DNA of 10,714 nt from Verrucomicrobia bacterium UBA6775 (GCA_002453165.1 DKGH01000122.1:8572-19285); one strand, 5' to 3'. Shown: positions 1 through 6,509, numbered from the stretch's first letter. The notes: a model not told the origin generated them from the letters alone. Numbers and translations are program-made.

Positions 1-104
1 GCGATCACCACGAGCAACTCCACCAGTGTAAAACCGCGCTTGGCCAAGCGCTTGGCCTTCCAGTTAATCTGCATCTTTTTTGACTTCATAAATTGTAAGC
101 TCAT
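1..104 (-). CDS. Pseudopilin / prepilin-type N-terminal methylation domain protein (partial, N-terminus only)
   Basis: Only the N-terminus lies in the window; the gene runs off the left edge. The visible protein has a basic leader ending in AKRG, followed by FTLVELLVVI, the type IV prepilin / type II secretion pseudopilin signature. Prepilin peptidase would cut after the Gly, leaving Phe1 (N-methylated) and Glu5, then a hydrophobic helix that anchors the protein in the inner membrane before assembly. The ATG at 104 is favoured because it overlaps the upstream stop codon as ATGA, the same arrangement as the previous gene junction. An in-frame ATG at 89 is the alternative, and neither has a strong Shine-Dalgarno. 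The leader codons for KAKRLAKR are built from the iterated palindrome at 37-57. The substrate and machine (T2SS, T4P or neither) cannot be told from this fragment. Confidence 0.85.
   Translation of the reverse strand, partial: MSLQFMKSKKMQINWKAKRLAKRGFTLVELLVVI
37..57. repeat. Iterated palindrome CGCTTGGCCAAGCG, with overlapping second palindrome
   Basis: Positions 37-50 are a perfect 14-bp palindrome. The sequence then continues into a partial second 12-bp unit, so 42-57 is itself a perfect 16-bp palindrome (GGCCAAGCGCTTGGCC). It lies inside the leader codons of the partial pseudopilin and encodes Arg-Leu-Ala-Lys-Arg. It is one of 14 TTGGCCAA sites in the window. Confidence 0.85.
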
Positions 105-838
105 CGTAGTTTCTTTTTGTAGTACCGGGATAGCTGTGCTTTCGGGAACGGTTCACTCTTCCAATTGCTGATCACCCACACCTCGTCACCTACCACGTAC
201 TCGGCCCAAAGGTCATACTGCTGCACATTGTTCACTGGCCCGCCGGAAACATACCTCCAAGGGTTGATCCCCTTGGCCACCTTGCCGTGGTGTCGCACTG
301 GATGGTCATCTCGGCTCAATGGCCAAGGTGACGGAACGCAGAGGACATGCACTTCATCCGAGTGATGGTTCTTGTGGCCGTGCCCCTCGTCATCATCGTC
401 ATGCTCCTCGCTGATGTGACGAACGTTCTCAGGGCGTGGTTCATAAAATTTCTTCAACTCGCCATCGGTCTTGCTGGCATTCACGAATCCCTCCACCCCA
501 AAGTGTTCCTTGATCAATTTGGGATCCATCACGTTCCCTGACATGGGATCCCTGAACGTCCTTCGTGTGGGACTATAAAGCGCACCGGTCAACTCGTAAT
601 AAAGCCCATTGAGGATCGGCGTGTCAGGGTTGTCGGGTGGGTAGTGGCCAAACTTCTGCTTGTATGCCTCGATTGCTGTCTCGATCGCAGCCAACTCCGC
701 CTTCACGCGGGACTCGGTTGCCTTGCGGCCCGCCGTACCGCTCAGACCCACCACGAGTGAAGCGAGAATCGCGATGATCGCAATGACCACCAGCAACTCG
801 ATCAGCGTAAATCCGTTTTTTCGTTTCGGTCGTTTCAT
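101..838 (-). CDS. Pseudopilin (prepilin-type N-terminal cleavage/methylation domain) with His/Asp-rich insert
   Basis: This 245-residue protein has a class III prepilin leader: MKRPKRKNG, then FTLIELLVVIAIIAILASL at residues 10-28. Cleavage would follow Gly9 and put Glu at mature position 5. The next segment, about residues 35-70 (KAELAAIETAIEAYKQKFGHYPPD), is a GspG-like helix ending in the YPP motif typical of this family. Residues 141-164 are rich in His, Asp and Glu (about 347-418 on the sequence), with another His cluster at 179-184. That could bind divalent metal, but this is inference. The ATG at 838 is chosen over an upstream in-frame start because it overlaps the antitoxin stop as ATGA and directly precedes the leader. 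The gene lies in one minus-strand run with the toxin-antitoxin pair and a second pseudopilin. In PVC bacteria such proteins are abundant and often of unknown role, so a T2SS assignment is not secure. Confidence 0.85.
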   Translation of the reverse strand: MKRPKRKNGFTLIELLVVIAIIAILASLVVGLSGTAGRKATESRVKAELAAIETAIEAYKQKFGHYPPDNPDTPILNGLYYELTGALYSPTRRTFRDPMSGNVMDPKLIKEHFGVEGFVNASKTDGELKKFYEPRPENVRHISEEHDDDDEGHGHKNHHSDEVHVLCVPSPWPLSRDDHPVRHHGKVAKGINPWRYVSGGPVNNVQQYDLWAEYVVGDEVWVISNWKSEPFPKAQLSRYYKKKLR

Positions 839-1110
839 TGATCTTTCGTTTCCTGTTCCAATCGTTCGCTTAACCACTGTTTAATCATGCTTTGGTAACC
901 AAGGTACCGCAACCGGGCCAGCCGCTTGATCTTGGAGAGCATGCGGGGATCCATCCGTAGCGAAATGGTGACCGACTCGGTGCTCTCGCCACTCCGAACC
1001 AACGCCAACTCCATCAACCGCGGCGCAATACTCGTGCCTGCCCAATAGGCGGCCTCGGCCACTTCGTCCTCGAACTGCGGTACGTGTTCCCAATCGGTTA
1101 TCTGGTTCAT
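835..1110 (-). CDS. BrnA / CopG-family antitoxin of a type II toxin-antitoxin system
   Basis: This 91-residue protein has the layout of the CopG_antitoxin family (Pfam PF12441). A short N-terminal region (VPQFEDEVAEAAYWAGTSI, about residues 10-28) would bind the toxin. It is followed by a ribbon-helix-helix DNA-binding domain at about 46-84: a beta strand SVTISLRM, a helix DPRMLSKIKRLARLR, then GYQSMIKQWLSERL. Such proteins neutralise their partner and repress their own promoter as dimers. The gene follows a BrnT-like toxin gene by 33 bp, the usual toxin-first order of brnTA pairs. Its TGA overlaps the ATG of the downstream pseudopilin gene by four bases, suggesting translational coupling. 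The ATG at 1110 has only a weak GGA next to it. Family call is confident; the exact toxin pairing is inferred from adjacency. Confidence 0.85.
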   Translation of the reverse strand: MNQITDWEHVPQFEDEVAEAAYWAGTSIAPRLMELALVRSGESTESVTISLRMDPRMLSKIKRLARLRYLGYQSMIKQWLSERLEQETKDQ

Positions 1111-1143
1111 TCCGGTAAAATCTGGTTTGTCGTCTCATGGCGC

Positions 1144-1425
1144 TTAACCGATCAACTGATTCATCTTCCTCTGGTAAAAGAAGGTTTCATCCTCCGTGAA
1201 CCCTCTCGCCATGACCACTCGGATTTGTTTTCCATTCGTCCGATACACGCTGAATATTCCATACCCGGACGTTGACATGCCCAAGTTAAAATAACGCGAT
1301 TGCTCTGAAAAACGGGGCGAATCTGGCAAAAACTTGCAGGAAAACGGATCCTCGAACGACTCCTCCACGTCCTTCGAGGTCAATCCTTCCCATTCAAACG
1401 GCAAATCTGCCCAGTCAAATTCCAT
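1144..1425 (-). CDS. BrnT-family ribonuclease toxin (type II toxin-antitoxin)
   Basis: This protein of 93 residues matches the BrnT_toxin pattern (Pfam PF04365): an N-terminal FEWEG segment, ESFEDPF at about 22-28, then RYFNLGMSTSGYGIFSVYRTNGKQIRVVMARGFTEDE at about 44-80 and a C-terminal helix. BrnT toxins are small RelE-fold RNases that inhibit translation and are held by BrnA-type antitoxins, here the next gene. The ATG at 1425 is chosen; an in-frame TTG at 1440 would add five residues but has no better ribosome site. The tandem repeats at 1455-1476 lie just upstream, where an autoregulatory operator is expected. The N-terminal part is shorter and more divergent than the common FEWDxxKxxxNxxKHG form, so activity is not assured. 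No frameshift or stop breaks the gene. Confidence 0.8.
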   Translation of the reverse strand: MEFDWADLPFEWEGLTSKDVEESFEDPFSCKFLPDSPRFSEQSRYFNLGMSTSGYGIFSVYRTNGKQIRVVMARGFTEDETFFYQRKMNQLIG

Positions 1426-1450
1426 ATCCGCTGGCCCCAACCTACTCTCG

Positions 1451-1482
1451 TGCTATACATTGTCAATACATTGTCAGTACAT
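1451..1482 (-). promoter_or_regulatory. Candidate operator/promoter of the brnT-like toxin gene (tandem 11-bp repeats)
   Basis: On the plus strand, ATACATTGTCA is repeated exactly at 1455-1465 and 1466-1476. TACAT recurs a third time at 1478-1482, keeping an 11-bp period. Read on the minus strand this gives TGACAATGTAT twice, including a consensus-like TTGACA and a TATAGC at 1457-1452 that could be a -10 box. The -35/-10 spacing does not fit any single consensus pair well, so the promoter itself is uncertain. The period of about one helical turn suits side-by-side binding of ribbon-helix-helix dimers such as the antitoxin encoded downstream. Confidence 0.5.
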
Positions 1483-1573
1483 TTTTGAACAATCTCCAGC
1501 CGGTTGCATCCATGTTTCCGTGGTTTCGTTTGACTCCCCAGTTCGGCTCCCCGACCATGTGCCCGGCCCCGAG

Positions 1574-2737
1574 ATGCGTCTCACTCATTTTTTCACATAT
1601 TTCCGCAATTTGGGAGGCGTCCAATCCATCCTGAAACGGCACCAACAAGACGACGAGGCGCGAGGCCATGATTCCCGTTTTTTGTTCGGTTTCGAGCCGA
1701 ATTCCATTGCAGAACCCAACATTACCGGCCTCGGACTTGGTGGTTGGGATTCCATCCGCGGCATCCGGGCAAAATTCAGCCGAAACTCGGCCTCTTTCGC
1801 CGATTCCGTGGCGATTTGTCACAATATGTGGGGATTGCAGTTTTTGGCCGACCTCATGCCGGCACAGCGGCGGATCGGCTTGCTCCATTCCGATTGGACC
1901 GACCTGCGGCCGTTTTTACGATCCCAACAGGGACTGCTCGACGGCGTACTCTGTGTCAGCAATGCGCTGGTCGAGTTGGTGGCCGAGTGCCTGCCGGAGA
2001 TGGCCAAGGGAGATCGAATCCGGCTCATCCCCTATCCGGTCGACGGCCTCGCCGAGATGCCCACGCGGGAGCCCTTGGCCAAGCGACCTGTTGTCATCGG
2101 CTGGGTGGGTCGTATGCAGGACGAACAAAAGCGGGTGGAACGACTCCCCGCCCTATTACAGGCGTTTGACGCAGCGAAGATCGATTACCGCTTCGAATTA
2201 CTCGGGGACGGGCCGAGGGAAACTTCGTTGAGGCAGCAATTGCCAAGTGACCGGACTGTTTTTCATGGCCGCAAATCCGGGGACGAATACTACTCCGTTC
2301 TCAGTGGCTGGGATTTTATCACCAGCGTGAGCGACTACGAGGGACTGCCGATCTCGATGCTCGAGGCGTTCAGCGCCGGGGTACTTCCGCTCTGCCCAGC
2401 CATCGGCTGTGGTGGCGATGAGTATGCAGCCAAGCTTGGCCCTGACTTTATCTGGAACGCGTTCGACTTTGGCCAAGCGGCAGATCGACTTAAATCACAG
2501 TTGGCCAAGCCGGAGGATGCACATGGCCAAGCGCGTCAGGCGGCCCGCGAGTTGACCACCCGACACAGCGAGAACGAGTACTTCCGCATCTTCGATGAAT
2601 TCGTTCGGCACATCGCCGATGAGCCGCGCATCACACAGGAGCGCTTGGCCAAGCGGCCGTTTTACTTTTCCGATCAACTGCCCTTTGGTCTAATGACCCG
2701 CCTCTGGCCCAGCGGATGTTACCGCCGCAATGAGTGA
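1574..2737 (+). CDS. Glycosyltransferase family 4-like (GT-B fold) protein
   Basis: This 387-residue protein reads as a retaining GT-B glycosyltransferase. The N-terminal half starts MRLTHFFTYFRNLGGVQ, with the glycine-rich acceptor-side loop of GT4 enzymes. The C-terminal nucleotide-sugar domain begins near residue 172 with PVVIGWVGRM, followed by a basic QKR (185-187), LLGDGP (209-214) and VFHGRKSGDEYYSVLSGWDF. SDYEGLPISMLEAFSAG contains the E-x7-E motif (Glu256 and Glu264). It would transfer sugar from an NDP-sugar in the cytoplasm; neither sugar nor acceptor can be read from sequence. The open frame extends upstream to 1334 antisense to the toxin gene. ATG 1574 is preferred because it directly precedes the family N-terminus, though its ribosome site is weak. 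The stop overlaps the methyltransferase start by 8 bp. Four copies of the iterated palindrome lie in the C-terminal half. Confidence 0.85.
   Translation: MRLTHFFTYFRNLGGVQSILKRHQQDDEARGHDSRFLFGFEPNSIAEPNITGLGLGGWDSIRGIRAKFSRNSASFADSVAICHNMWGLQFLADLMPAQRRIGLLHSDWTDLRPFLRSQQGLLDGVLCVSNALVELVAECLPEMAKGDRIRLIPYPVDGLAEMPTREPLAKRPVVIGWVGRMQDEQKRVERLPALLQAFDAAKIDYRFELLGDGPRETSLRQQLPSDRTVFHGRKSGDEYYSVLSGWDFITSVSDYEGLPISMLEAFSAGVLPLCPAIGCGGDEYAAKLGPDFIWNAFDFGQAADRLKSQLAKPEDAHGQARQAARELTTRHSENEYFRIFDEFVRHIADEPRITQERLAKRPFYFSDQLPFGLMTRLWPSGCYRRNE
2074..2085. repeat. Iterated palindrome copy (CTTGGCCAAGCG)
   Basis: The 12-bp unit is exact, and 13 of 14 positions match the extended palindrome over 2072-2085. 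It encodes Leu-Ala-Lys-Arg in the glycosyltransferase linker. Confidence 0.8.
2469..2508. repeat. Two iterated palindrome copies, 32 bp apart
   Basis: TTGGCCAA is present at 2469-2476 and 2501-2508 within the glycosyltransferase gene. The two copies are read in different frames: TTT GGC CAA (Phe-Gly-Gln) and TTG GCC AAG (Leu-Ala-Lys). That argues for a DNA-level signal rather than a repeated protein motif. Confidence 0.8.
2642..2655. repeat. Iterated palindrome, perfect 14-bp copy CGCTTGGCCAAGCG
   Basis: This is a full-length palindrome near the 3' end of the glycosyltransferase gene, encoding Arg-Leu-Ala-Lys-Arg. No further TTGGCCAA occurs until 4878, so the methyltransferase and the unknown minus-strand gene are free of it. 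Confidence 0.85.
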
Positions 2738-3497
2738 CCCAAGCGACAGGATCAAAGCTGCAGTGGAGCGTGAGTTTTTGCACCCCTCCAAGCGCCGACC
2801 GCATTACCTCGAGCGGGTCAGTATCGTGCTGGCATTGCGCGAGCTTCGGCATCGGGTGAAGCCCGGTTTGATCCTCGACGTTGGCTGCGGCATGAAGCCT
2901 TACGAGTCGCTCCTTAACACCTCCGGCTCGAAGTACTACGGTACGGACTATCCGATCACGATGGAGGGATCTTACGGCGATTCCACCCGGGCCGACTTTT
3001 TTTCAGACAGCATGGTGCTACCATTCCGTGAGGGCACATTTGACACTGTCATTAGCACGCAAATGCTCGAGCACGTGCGCAAACCGGAGGTGGTTGTTTA
3101 CGAGATGTCGCGCGTGCTGAAGCCGGACGGTATCCTGATCCTCTCCGCGCCAATGACGTGGCCGCTGCATGAGGAACCGTACGACTTTTACCGCTACACA
3201 CTCCACGGCCTGCGGCACCTGCTTGAGGAGGCGGACTTCGAGATTCTCGACGAGGTACGCCGCGGAAACAATCTGACCACACTGGCGCAGATGTTCCTCG
3301 ACATCCAACTCGCCAACATCGGCCAGGCACTGCCGCAGCGGGTTTACTCCACCCTGTTAAGCCTGGTCGTCAACCAGGCGTGCAGCGTTGGCAACCTGTT
3401 CAATCCAGTTCGGCGCCTTTGCCTTGGATGGGTGATGGCCGCAAGAAAAATGTCCGCCGTGGAATTAACCCCGACGGACATCAAACAGTTTAACTGA
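2730..3497 (+). CDS. Class I SAM-dependent methyltransferase (Methyltransf_11-like)
   Basis: This 255-residue protein shows the Rossmann-type methyltransferase motifs in order: motif I LDVGCGMKPY (49-58) for the SAM loop, an acidic residue in YYGTDYP (Asp73), FDTVISTQMLEHV (104-116) with the EH typical of Methyltransf_11, and LKPDGILILSAP (130-141). The segment PLHEEPYDFYRYTLHGLRHLLEEADFEI, about 145-172, is common in methyltransferases of glycan and lipopolysaccharide clusters. The ATG at 2730 lies inside the end of the glycosyltransferase gene (8-bp overlap), so the two are almost certainly co-transcribed and translationally coupled. Together they suggest sugar transfer followed by methyl capping of a surface glycan or lipid, which is inference. 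No other sugar genes flank them, so this is a short accessory pair rather than a full O-antigen cluster. The substrate is unknown. Confidence 0.85.
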   Translation: MSDPSDRIKAAVEREFLHPSKRRPHYLERVSIVLALRELRHRVKPGLILDVGCGMKPYESLLNTSGSKYYGTDYPITMEGSYGDSTRADFFSDSMVLPFREGTFDTVISTQMLEHVRKPEVVVYEMSRVLKPDGILILSAPMTWPLHEEPYDFYRYTLHGLRHLLEEADFEILDEVRRGNNLTTLAQMFLDIQLANIGQALPQRVYSTLLSLVVNQACSVGNLFNPVRRLCLGWVMAARKMSAVELTPTDIKQFN

Positions 3498-3506
3498 GGA
3501 ACCGGT

Positions 3507-4118
3507 TTAGGCGTTCTGATACAGACTGCTCTTCCAGTTTTTGCCACTCAAGGAACGCTCAATAATCTTGAGGTTGTTGCGACGACGATTCAGCGCCTTC
3601 TCCACTTCGCGCGAGGCCGTGGTCCAGTTGATCTTCTGGAGGCTCTCTACGAAGCGCTTCTTCTCCGGGAAAATCTGCCCGGCGGTGCGAAGCGAGTAAC
3701 CGTTGGACTTGAGGCGAACGATCGCCATCTTGCGGAGCATCGTCAGCGCATCACGCGGTTTGCCGAGGGCCGGCTTGTCCATCATCTTGCCGGAGCGTTC
3801 CTTGCCCTCCAACCATTCGCTGAACTGCTCCTCCAACACCTCACGCGGCTGGGACCAGTCGATGCGGAAGTTGAAGCTGTCCTCAAACGGCAGGGTCTTC
3901 TCATTGGCTTTACCAGCCTCAACCACACCGGAAGCACTGCCCTTGAAGCCGTTGCTGGCTCCACGACGGTACTCCCCAGATTTCATGTAAGGCTCACGGC
4001 CACTTCCCAGTTCGCGATCCAATTCCCAGAGTAGGGCCCGTTGGATAGTTGTGCGGGGGGCTTTCTCCATCGGAGAAAAATCCCATTCCTCATTTGCTAG
4101 TTGATTTTTTTTGCTCAT
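3507..4118 (-). CDS. Hypothetical protein with WDF and DWS motifs
   Basis: I do not recognise a function. The 203-residue protein is hydrophilic, has no signal peptide or membrane segment and is rich in Lys and Arg. An N-terminal EEWDFSPM (11-18) is followed by a helix RALLWELDREL (27-37) and a Gly/Ser-rich linker around 48-70. Then come FRIDWSQPREVLEEQFSEWL (84-103) and a basic C-terminal half with NRRRNNLKIIERSL. From memory, proteins with a W-D-F start and an (I/L)DWS...F..WL core recur as unannotated genes in Verrucomicrobia and Planctomycetes; that is recollection, not a search result. The composition would suit nucleic-acid binding. The gene converges on the methyltransferase with a 9-bp gap and is divergent from sucC across an AT-rich region. 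It carries none of the TTGGCCAA palindromes, unlike most neighbours. Confidence 0.7.
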   Translation of the reverse strand: MSKKNQLANEEWDFSPMEKAPRTTIQRALLWELDRELGSGREPYMKSGEYRRGASNGFKGSASGVVEAGKANEKTLPFEDSFNFRIDWSQPREVLEEQFSEWLEGKERSGKMMDKPALGKPRDALTMLRKMAIVRLKSNGYSLRTAGQIFPEKKRFVESLQKINWTTASREVEKALNRRRNNLKIIERSLSGKNWKSSLYQNA

Positions 4119-4361
4119 TGCTCGTATTTTTGTTCTCGGGTTAAGTTTAAAAACACTACCTACGTAGTTCCACGTAGAACCGGTTGCGGCGGTTCTTTTA
4201 CATTTTCAAATCGTAGTGTCAACACCGCAAAAAAGAAAAATATCACTAATCCATCATTGCGCAAATATTTTTTTCGAAATTGTTTTATTTAATCAATCCG
4301 GCTTGCGTTGGTATTGAGTTCGCATTACACCACTTCCCGCCAATTCTGGCGTTTTGGAGAA
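4119..4361. promoter_or_regulatory. AT-rich divergent intergenic region upstream of sucC and the hypothetical gene
   Basis: This 243-bp stretch holds no convincing gene and must carry the promoters for both flanking genes. It contains an 8-bp palindrome CTACGTAG (4160-4167), two imperfect 10-bp tandem units around ACGTAG (4161-4180) and a 7-bp-stem inverted repeat at 4176-4196. These are followed by A/T-rich tracts including T-runs near 4269-4274. A good ribosome site GGAG (4356-4359) sits just before sucC. I could not pick a -35/-10 pair with confidence. Confidence 0.55.
4176..4196. repeat. Inverted repeat (7-bp stem, 7-nt loop)
   Basis: AGAACCG at 4176-4182 pairs with CGGTTCT at 4190-4196, followed on the plus strand by TTTTA. 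The short T tract makes it a poor intrinsic terminator, and no plus-strand gene ends nearby. An operator or mRNA-leader hairpin for sucC is as likely. The GAAC within it could alternatively pair with GTTC at 4167-4170. Confidence 0.5.
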
Positions 4362-5567
4362 ATGAATCTTCACGAATATCAAGCCAAGCAACTGCTGGCT
4401 CAGCACGGGGTCGAGGTGCCCGGCGGGGAACCCTGCACCACCGCCGACGAAGCACGGTCCATCGCGGAAAAGCTGTTTGCCGACGGCCACAAGATGGTGG
4501 TCATGAAAATTCAGATCCACTCCGGTGGACGGGGCAAGGGCGTGTTCAAGGACGGGTTCAAGGGTGGCGTTCATCTCTGCAAGACAGCCGGCGAAGTCCA
4601 CGAGAAGGCCAGCGCGATGCTCGGCAACACCATCGTCACCAAACAAACCGGGGAGGCCGGACGTAAAGTGCATACCCTGCTGGTCGCCAGTGCAGAAAAA
4701 ATAGTATCCGAATTTTATCTCGCCGTGCTTTTGGATCGCGAAACCTCCCAACCACTCATCATGGTCTCCCGCGAAGGAGGCGTGGATATCGAGGAGGTCG
4801 CCGAGACAAACCCGGACGCCATCGTTAAGCTGCAGGTCGATCCGCTGCTTGGCCTGCAACCTTTTCAGGCGCGAAACTTGGCCAAGGCGCTTGGCCTAAC
4901 CGGCAGGTTGATCCACTCCGGGGCCAAGCTCATCGCCGGCGTCTACAAGACCTGGTGGGAATGCGATGCCTCCATGGTTGAGATCAATCCTTTGTGCATC
5001 GTGGAAAATCCGGACGGCTCGCAAAAGGTTGCCGCTGTGGATGCCAAGATTTCCATCGACGGTAATTCCCTCTATCGCCACAAGGACATCGCTGAAATGC
5101 GCGACCTCAATGAGGAGGCCGAGCTGGAGGTTGAGGCCAGCAAGTTTGATCTCAACTACATCAAGCTCGACGGCAACGTCGCCTGTCTCGTCAACGGTGC
5201 CGGCTTGGCCATGTCTACAATGGATGCCATCAAGCATTACGGCGGCGACCCGGCAAACTTCCTTGATGTCGGTGGCGGCGCAACAAAAGAACAGGTCACC
5301 GCAGCTTTCCAGATCATCCTCAAGGATCCAAACGTCAAGGCGATCCTTGTAAATATTTTTGGTGGCATCATGAACTGCAACACGATCGCTGAGGGCGTGG
5401 TCGCCGCAGCAGAGGAAACCCACCTGACGCTGCCACTAGTCGTGAGACTGGAGGGCAACAACGTTGAAGCCGGCCGGAAAACATTGTCTGAGTCCGGCAT
5501 CTCACTCATTACTGCGGACAGCATGGCGGACGCCGCAAAAAAAGTCGTTTCCGAGGCCGCCGCCTAA
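4362..5567 (+). CDS. sucC: Succinate-CoA ligase (ADP-forming), beta subunit
   Basis: SucC with SucD makes succinyl-CoA synthetase, which converts succinyl-CoA, ADP or GDP and phosphate to succinate, CoA and NTP in the TCA cycle. The 401-residue protein begins MNLHEYQAKQLL, the usual start. It has an ATP-grasp domain with SGGRGKG (54-60), the Mg-binding EINPL and VDAK segments around 210-230, and a CoA-ligase domain with VNGAGLAMSTMD, FLDVGGGATKEQV and LVNIFGGIMNCN. E. coli SucC is 388 residues; part of the difference is a short insertion, VFKDGF, after the GGRGKG loop. The ATG at 4362 is fixed by the family N-terminus and by GGAG five bases or so upstream; an earlier in-frame start at 4308 lacks both. 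sucD follows after 18 bp, so the two form an operon. One palindrome copy (4878-4885) encodes Leu-Ala-Lys. Confidence 0.98.
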   Translation: MNLHEYQAKQLLAQHGVEVPGGEPCTTADEARSIAEKLFADGHKMVVMKIQIHSGGRGKGVFKDGFKGGVHLCKTAGEVHEKASAMLGNTIVTKQTGEAGRKVHTLLVASAEKIVSEFYLAVLLDRETSQPLIMVSREGGVDIEEVAETNPDAIVKLQVDPLLGLQPFQARNLAKALGLTGRLIHSGAKLIAGVYKTWWECDASMVEINPLCIVENPDGSQKVAAVDAKISIDGNSLYRHKDIAEMRDLNEEAELEVEASKFDLNYIKLDGNVACLVNGAGLAMSTMDAIKHYGGDPANFLDVGGGATKEQVTAAFQIILKDPNVKAILVNIFGGIMNCNTIAEGVVAAAEETHLTLPLVVRLEGNNVEAGRKTLSESGISLITADSMADAAKKVVSEAAA

Positions 5568-5585
5568 CCACTTAATTCGAATCAC

Positions 5586-6476
5586 ATGGCCATTCTTGTC
5601 AAACCAGACACCAAGGTACTTGTTCAGGGCATCACCGGCAGCTTCGGCGGACGCCACACCCAGCTCAGCCTGGAATACGGCTCACAAATAGTCGCCGGCG
5701 TCACCCCCGGTAAAGCCGGTCAAAAATTTGAAGATCAAGTGCCAATTTTCGACAGCGTGAAGGAAGCCGTTCAGGAGTCCGGGGCAACCGCATCCGCGAT
5801 ATTCGTCCCTCCCCCATTCGCGGCAGACGCGATACTGGAGGCGGCCGATGCCGGACTCGAACTTGTCGTCGCAATCACCGAAGGCATCCCCGTGCGCGAC
5901 ATGATCGAGGTCAAGGCCGCTCTCAGGGGTTCGGCTACACGCCTTGTCGGCCCAAACTGCCCGGGCATCGTCACACCGGGAACAGGCGAAAATTCTCACG
6001 GCGGCTGTCGCATCGGCATCGCTCCCGGCTACATTCATAAGGCCGGAGACATCGGTGTCATTAGTCGCAGCGGCACGCTCACCTACGAGGCCGTCTGGCA
6101 GCTCACCTGTAACGGGCTTGGCCAATCCACCTGCGTTGGCATCGGTGGCGATCCCGTCCCCGGCAGTACCCACCTCGATATCATTAAGCTGTTCAACGAC
6201 GATCCTGACACCCGCGGGATCATCATGATTGGTGAGATTGGTGGCTCAGCCGAGGAAGAGGCCGCCGCTTGGATCAAGGAGAACTGCAAAAAACCGGTCG
6301 CCGGTTTTATCGCCGGAACCACCGCTCCTCCGGGACGCCGGATGGGTCACGCCGGGGCGATCATCAGCGGGGGCAAGGGAACTGCCGAGGCGAAGATCGA
6401 AGCGATGGAAGACGCAGGAATCAGCGTTGCCGAGACACCATCCCAGATGGCCGAAGCCCTGATCAAGATTCTTTGA
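5586..6476 (+). CDS. sucD: Succinate-CoA ligase (ADP-forming), alpha subunit
   Basis: The alpha subunit binds CoA and carries the phosphohistidine. The 296-residue protein shows the CoA-binding Rossmann start (ILVKPDTKVLVQGITGSFGG), VGPNCPGIVTPG at 121-132, and SRSGTLTYEAVWQ (160-172). It also has QSTCVGIGGDPVPGS (180-194), IGEIGGSAEEEAA (215-227) and the active-site loop GRRMGHAGAIISGGKG, with the phosphorylated His at 255 (His246 in E. coli). Compared with the E. coli sequence as I recall it, about seven extra residues (TGENSHGG for a single residue) sit between NCPGIVTPG and CRIGI. The ATG at 5586 is 18 bp after sucC and has no clear Shine-Dalgarno, so translation may depend on coupling to sucC. 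The gene ends convergently with carB, 33 bp apart. Confidence 0.98.
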   Translation: MAILVKPDTKVLVQGITGSFGGRHTQLSLEYGSQIVAGVTPGKAGQKFEDQVPIFDSVKEAVQESGATASAIFVPPPFAADAILEAADAGLELVVAITEGIPVRDMIEVKAALRGSATRLVGPNCPGIVTPGTGENSHGGCRIGIAPGYIHKAGDIGVISRSGTLTYEAVWQLTCNGLGQSTCVGIGGDPVPGSTHLDIIKLFNDDPDTRGIIMIGEIGGSAEEEAAAWIKENCKKPVAGFIAGTTAPPGRRMGHAGAIISGGKGTAEAKIEAMEDAGISVAETPSQMAEALIKIL

Positions 6477-6480
6477 GAAA

Positions 6481-6509
6481 CCAAGCGCTTGGCCAAGCAC
6501 ACCAAATCG

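Noticed and set aside
1334..1573. Upstream extension of the glycosyltransferase frame
   Set aside because: It is antisense to the toxin gene, has no family similarity, and the known GT4-type start MRLTHFF begins at 1574.
4101..4292. Small plus-strand ORF in the AT-rich region
   Set aside because: It has no ribosome site or recognisable domain, is AT-driven, and overlaps the start of the minus-strand gene.
6477..6509. Intrinsic bidirectional terminator between sucD and carB
   Set aside because: The inverted repeat there is a copy of the window-wide palindrome and no T tract follows on either strand.
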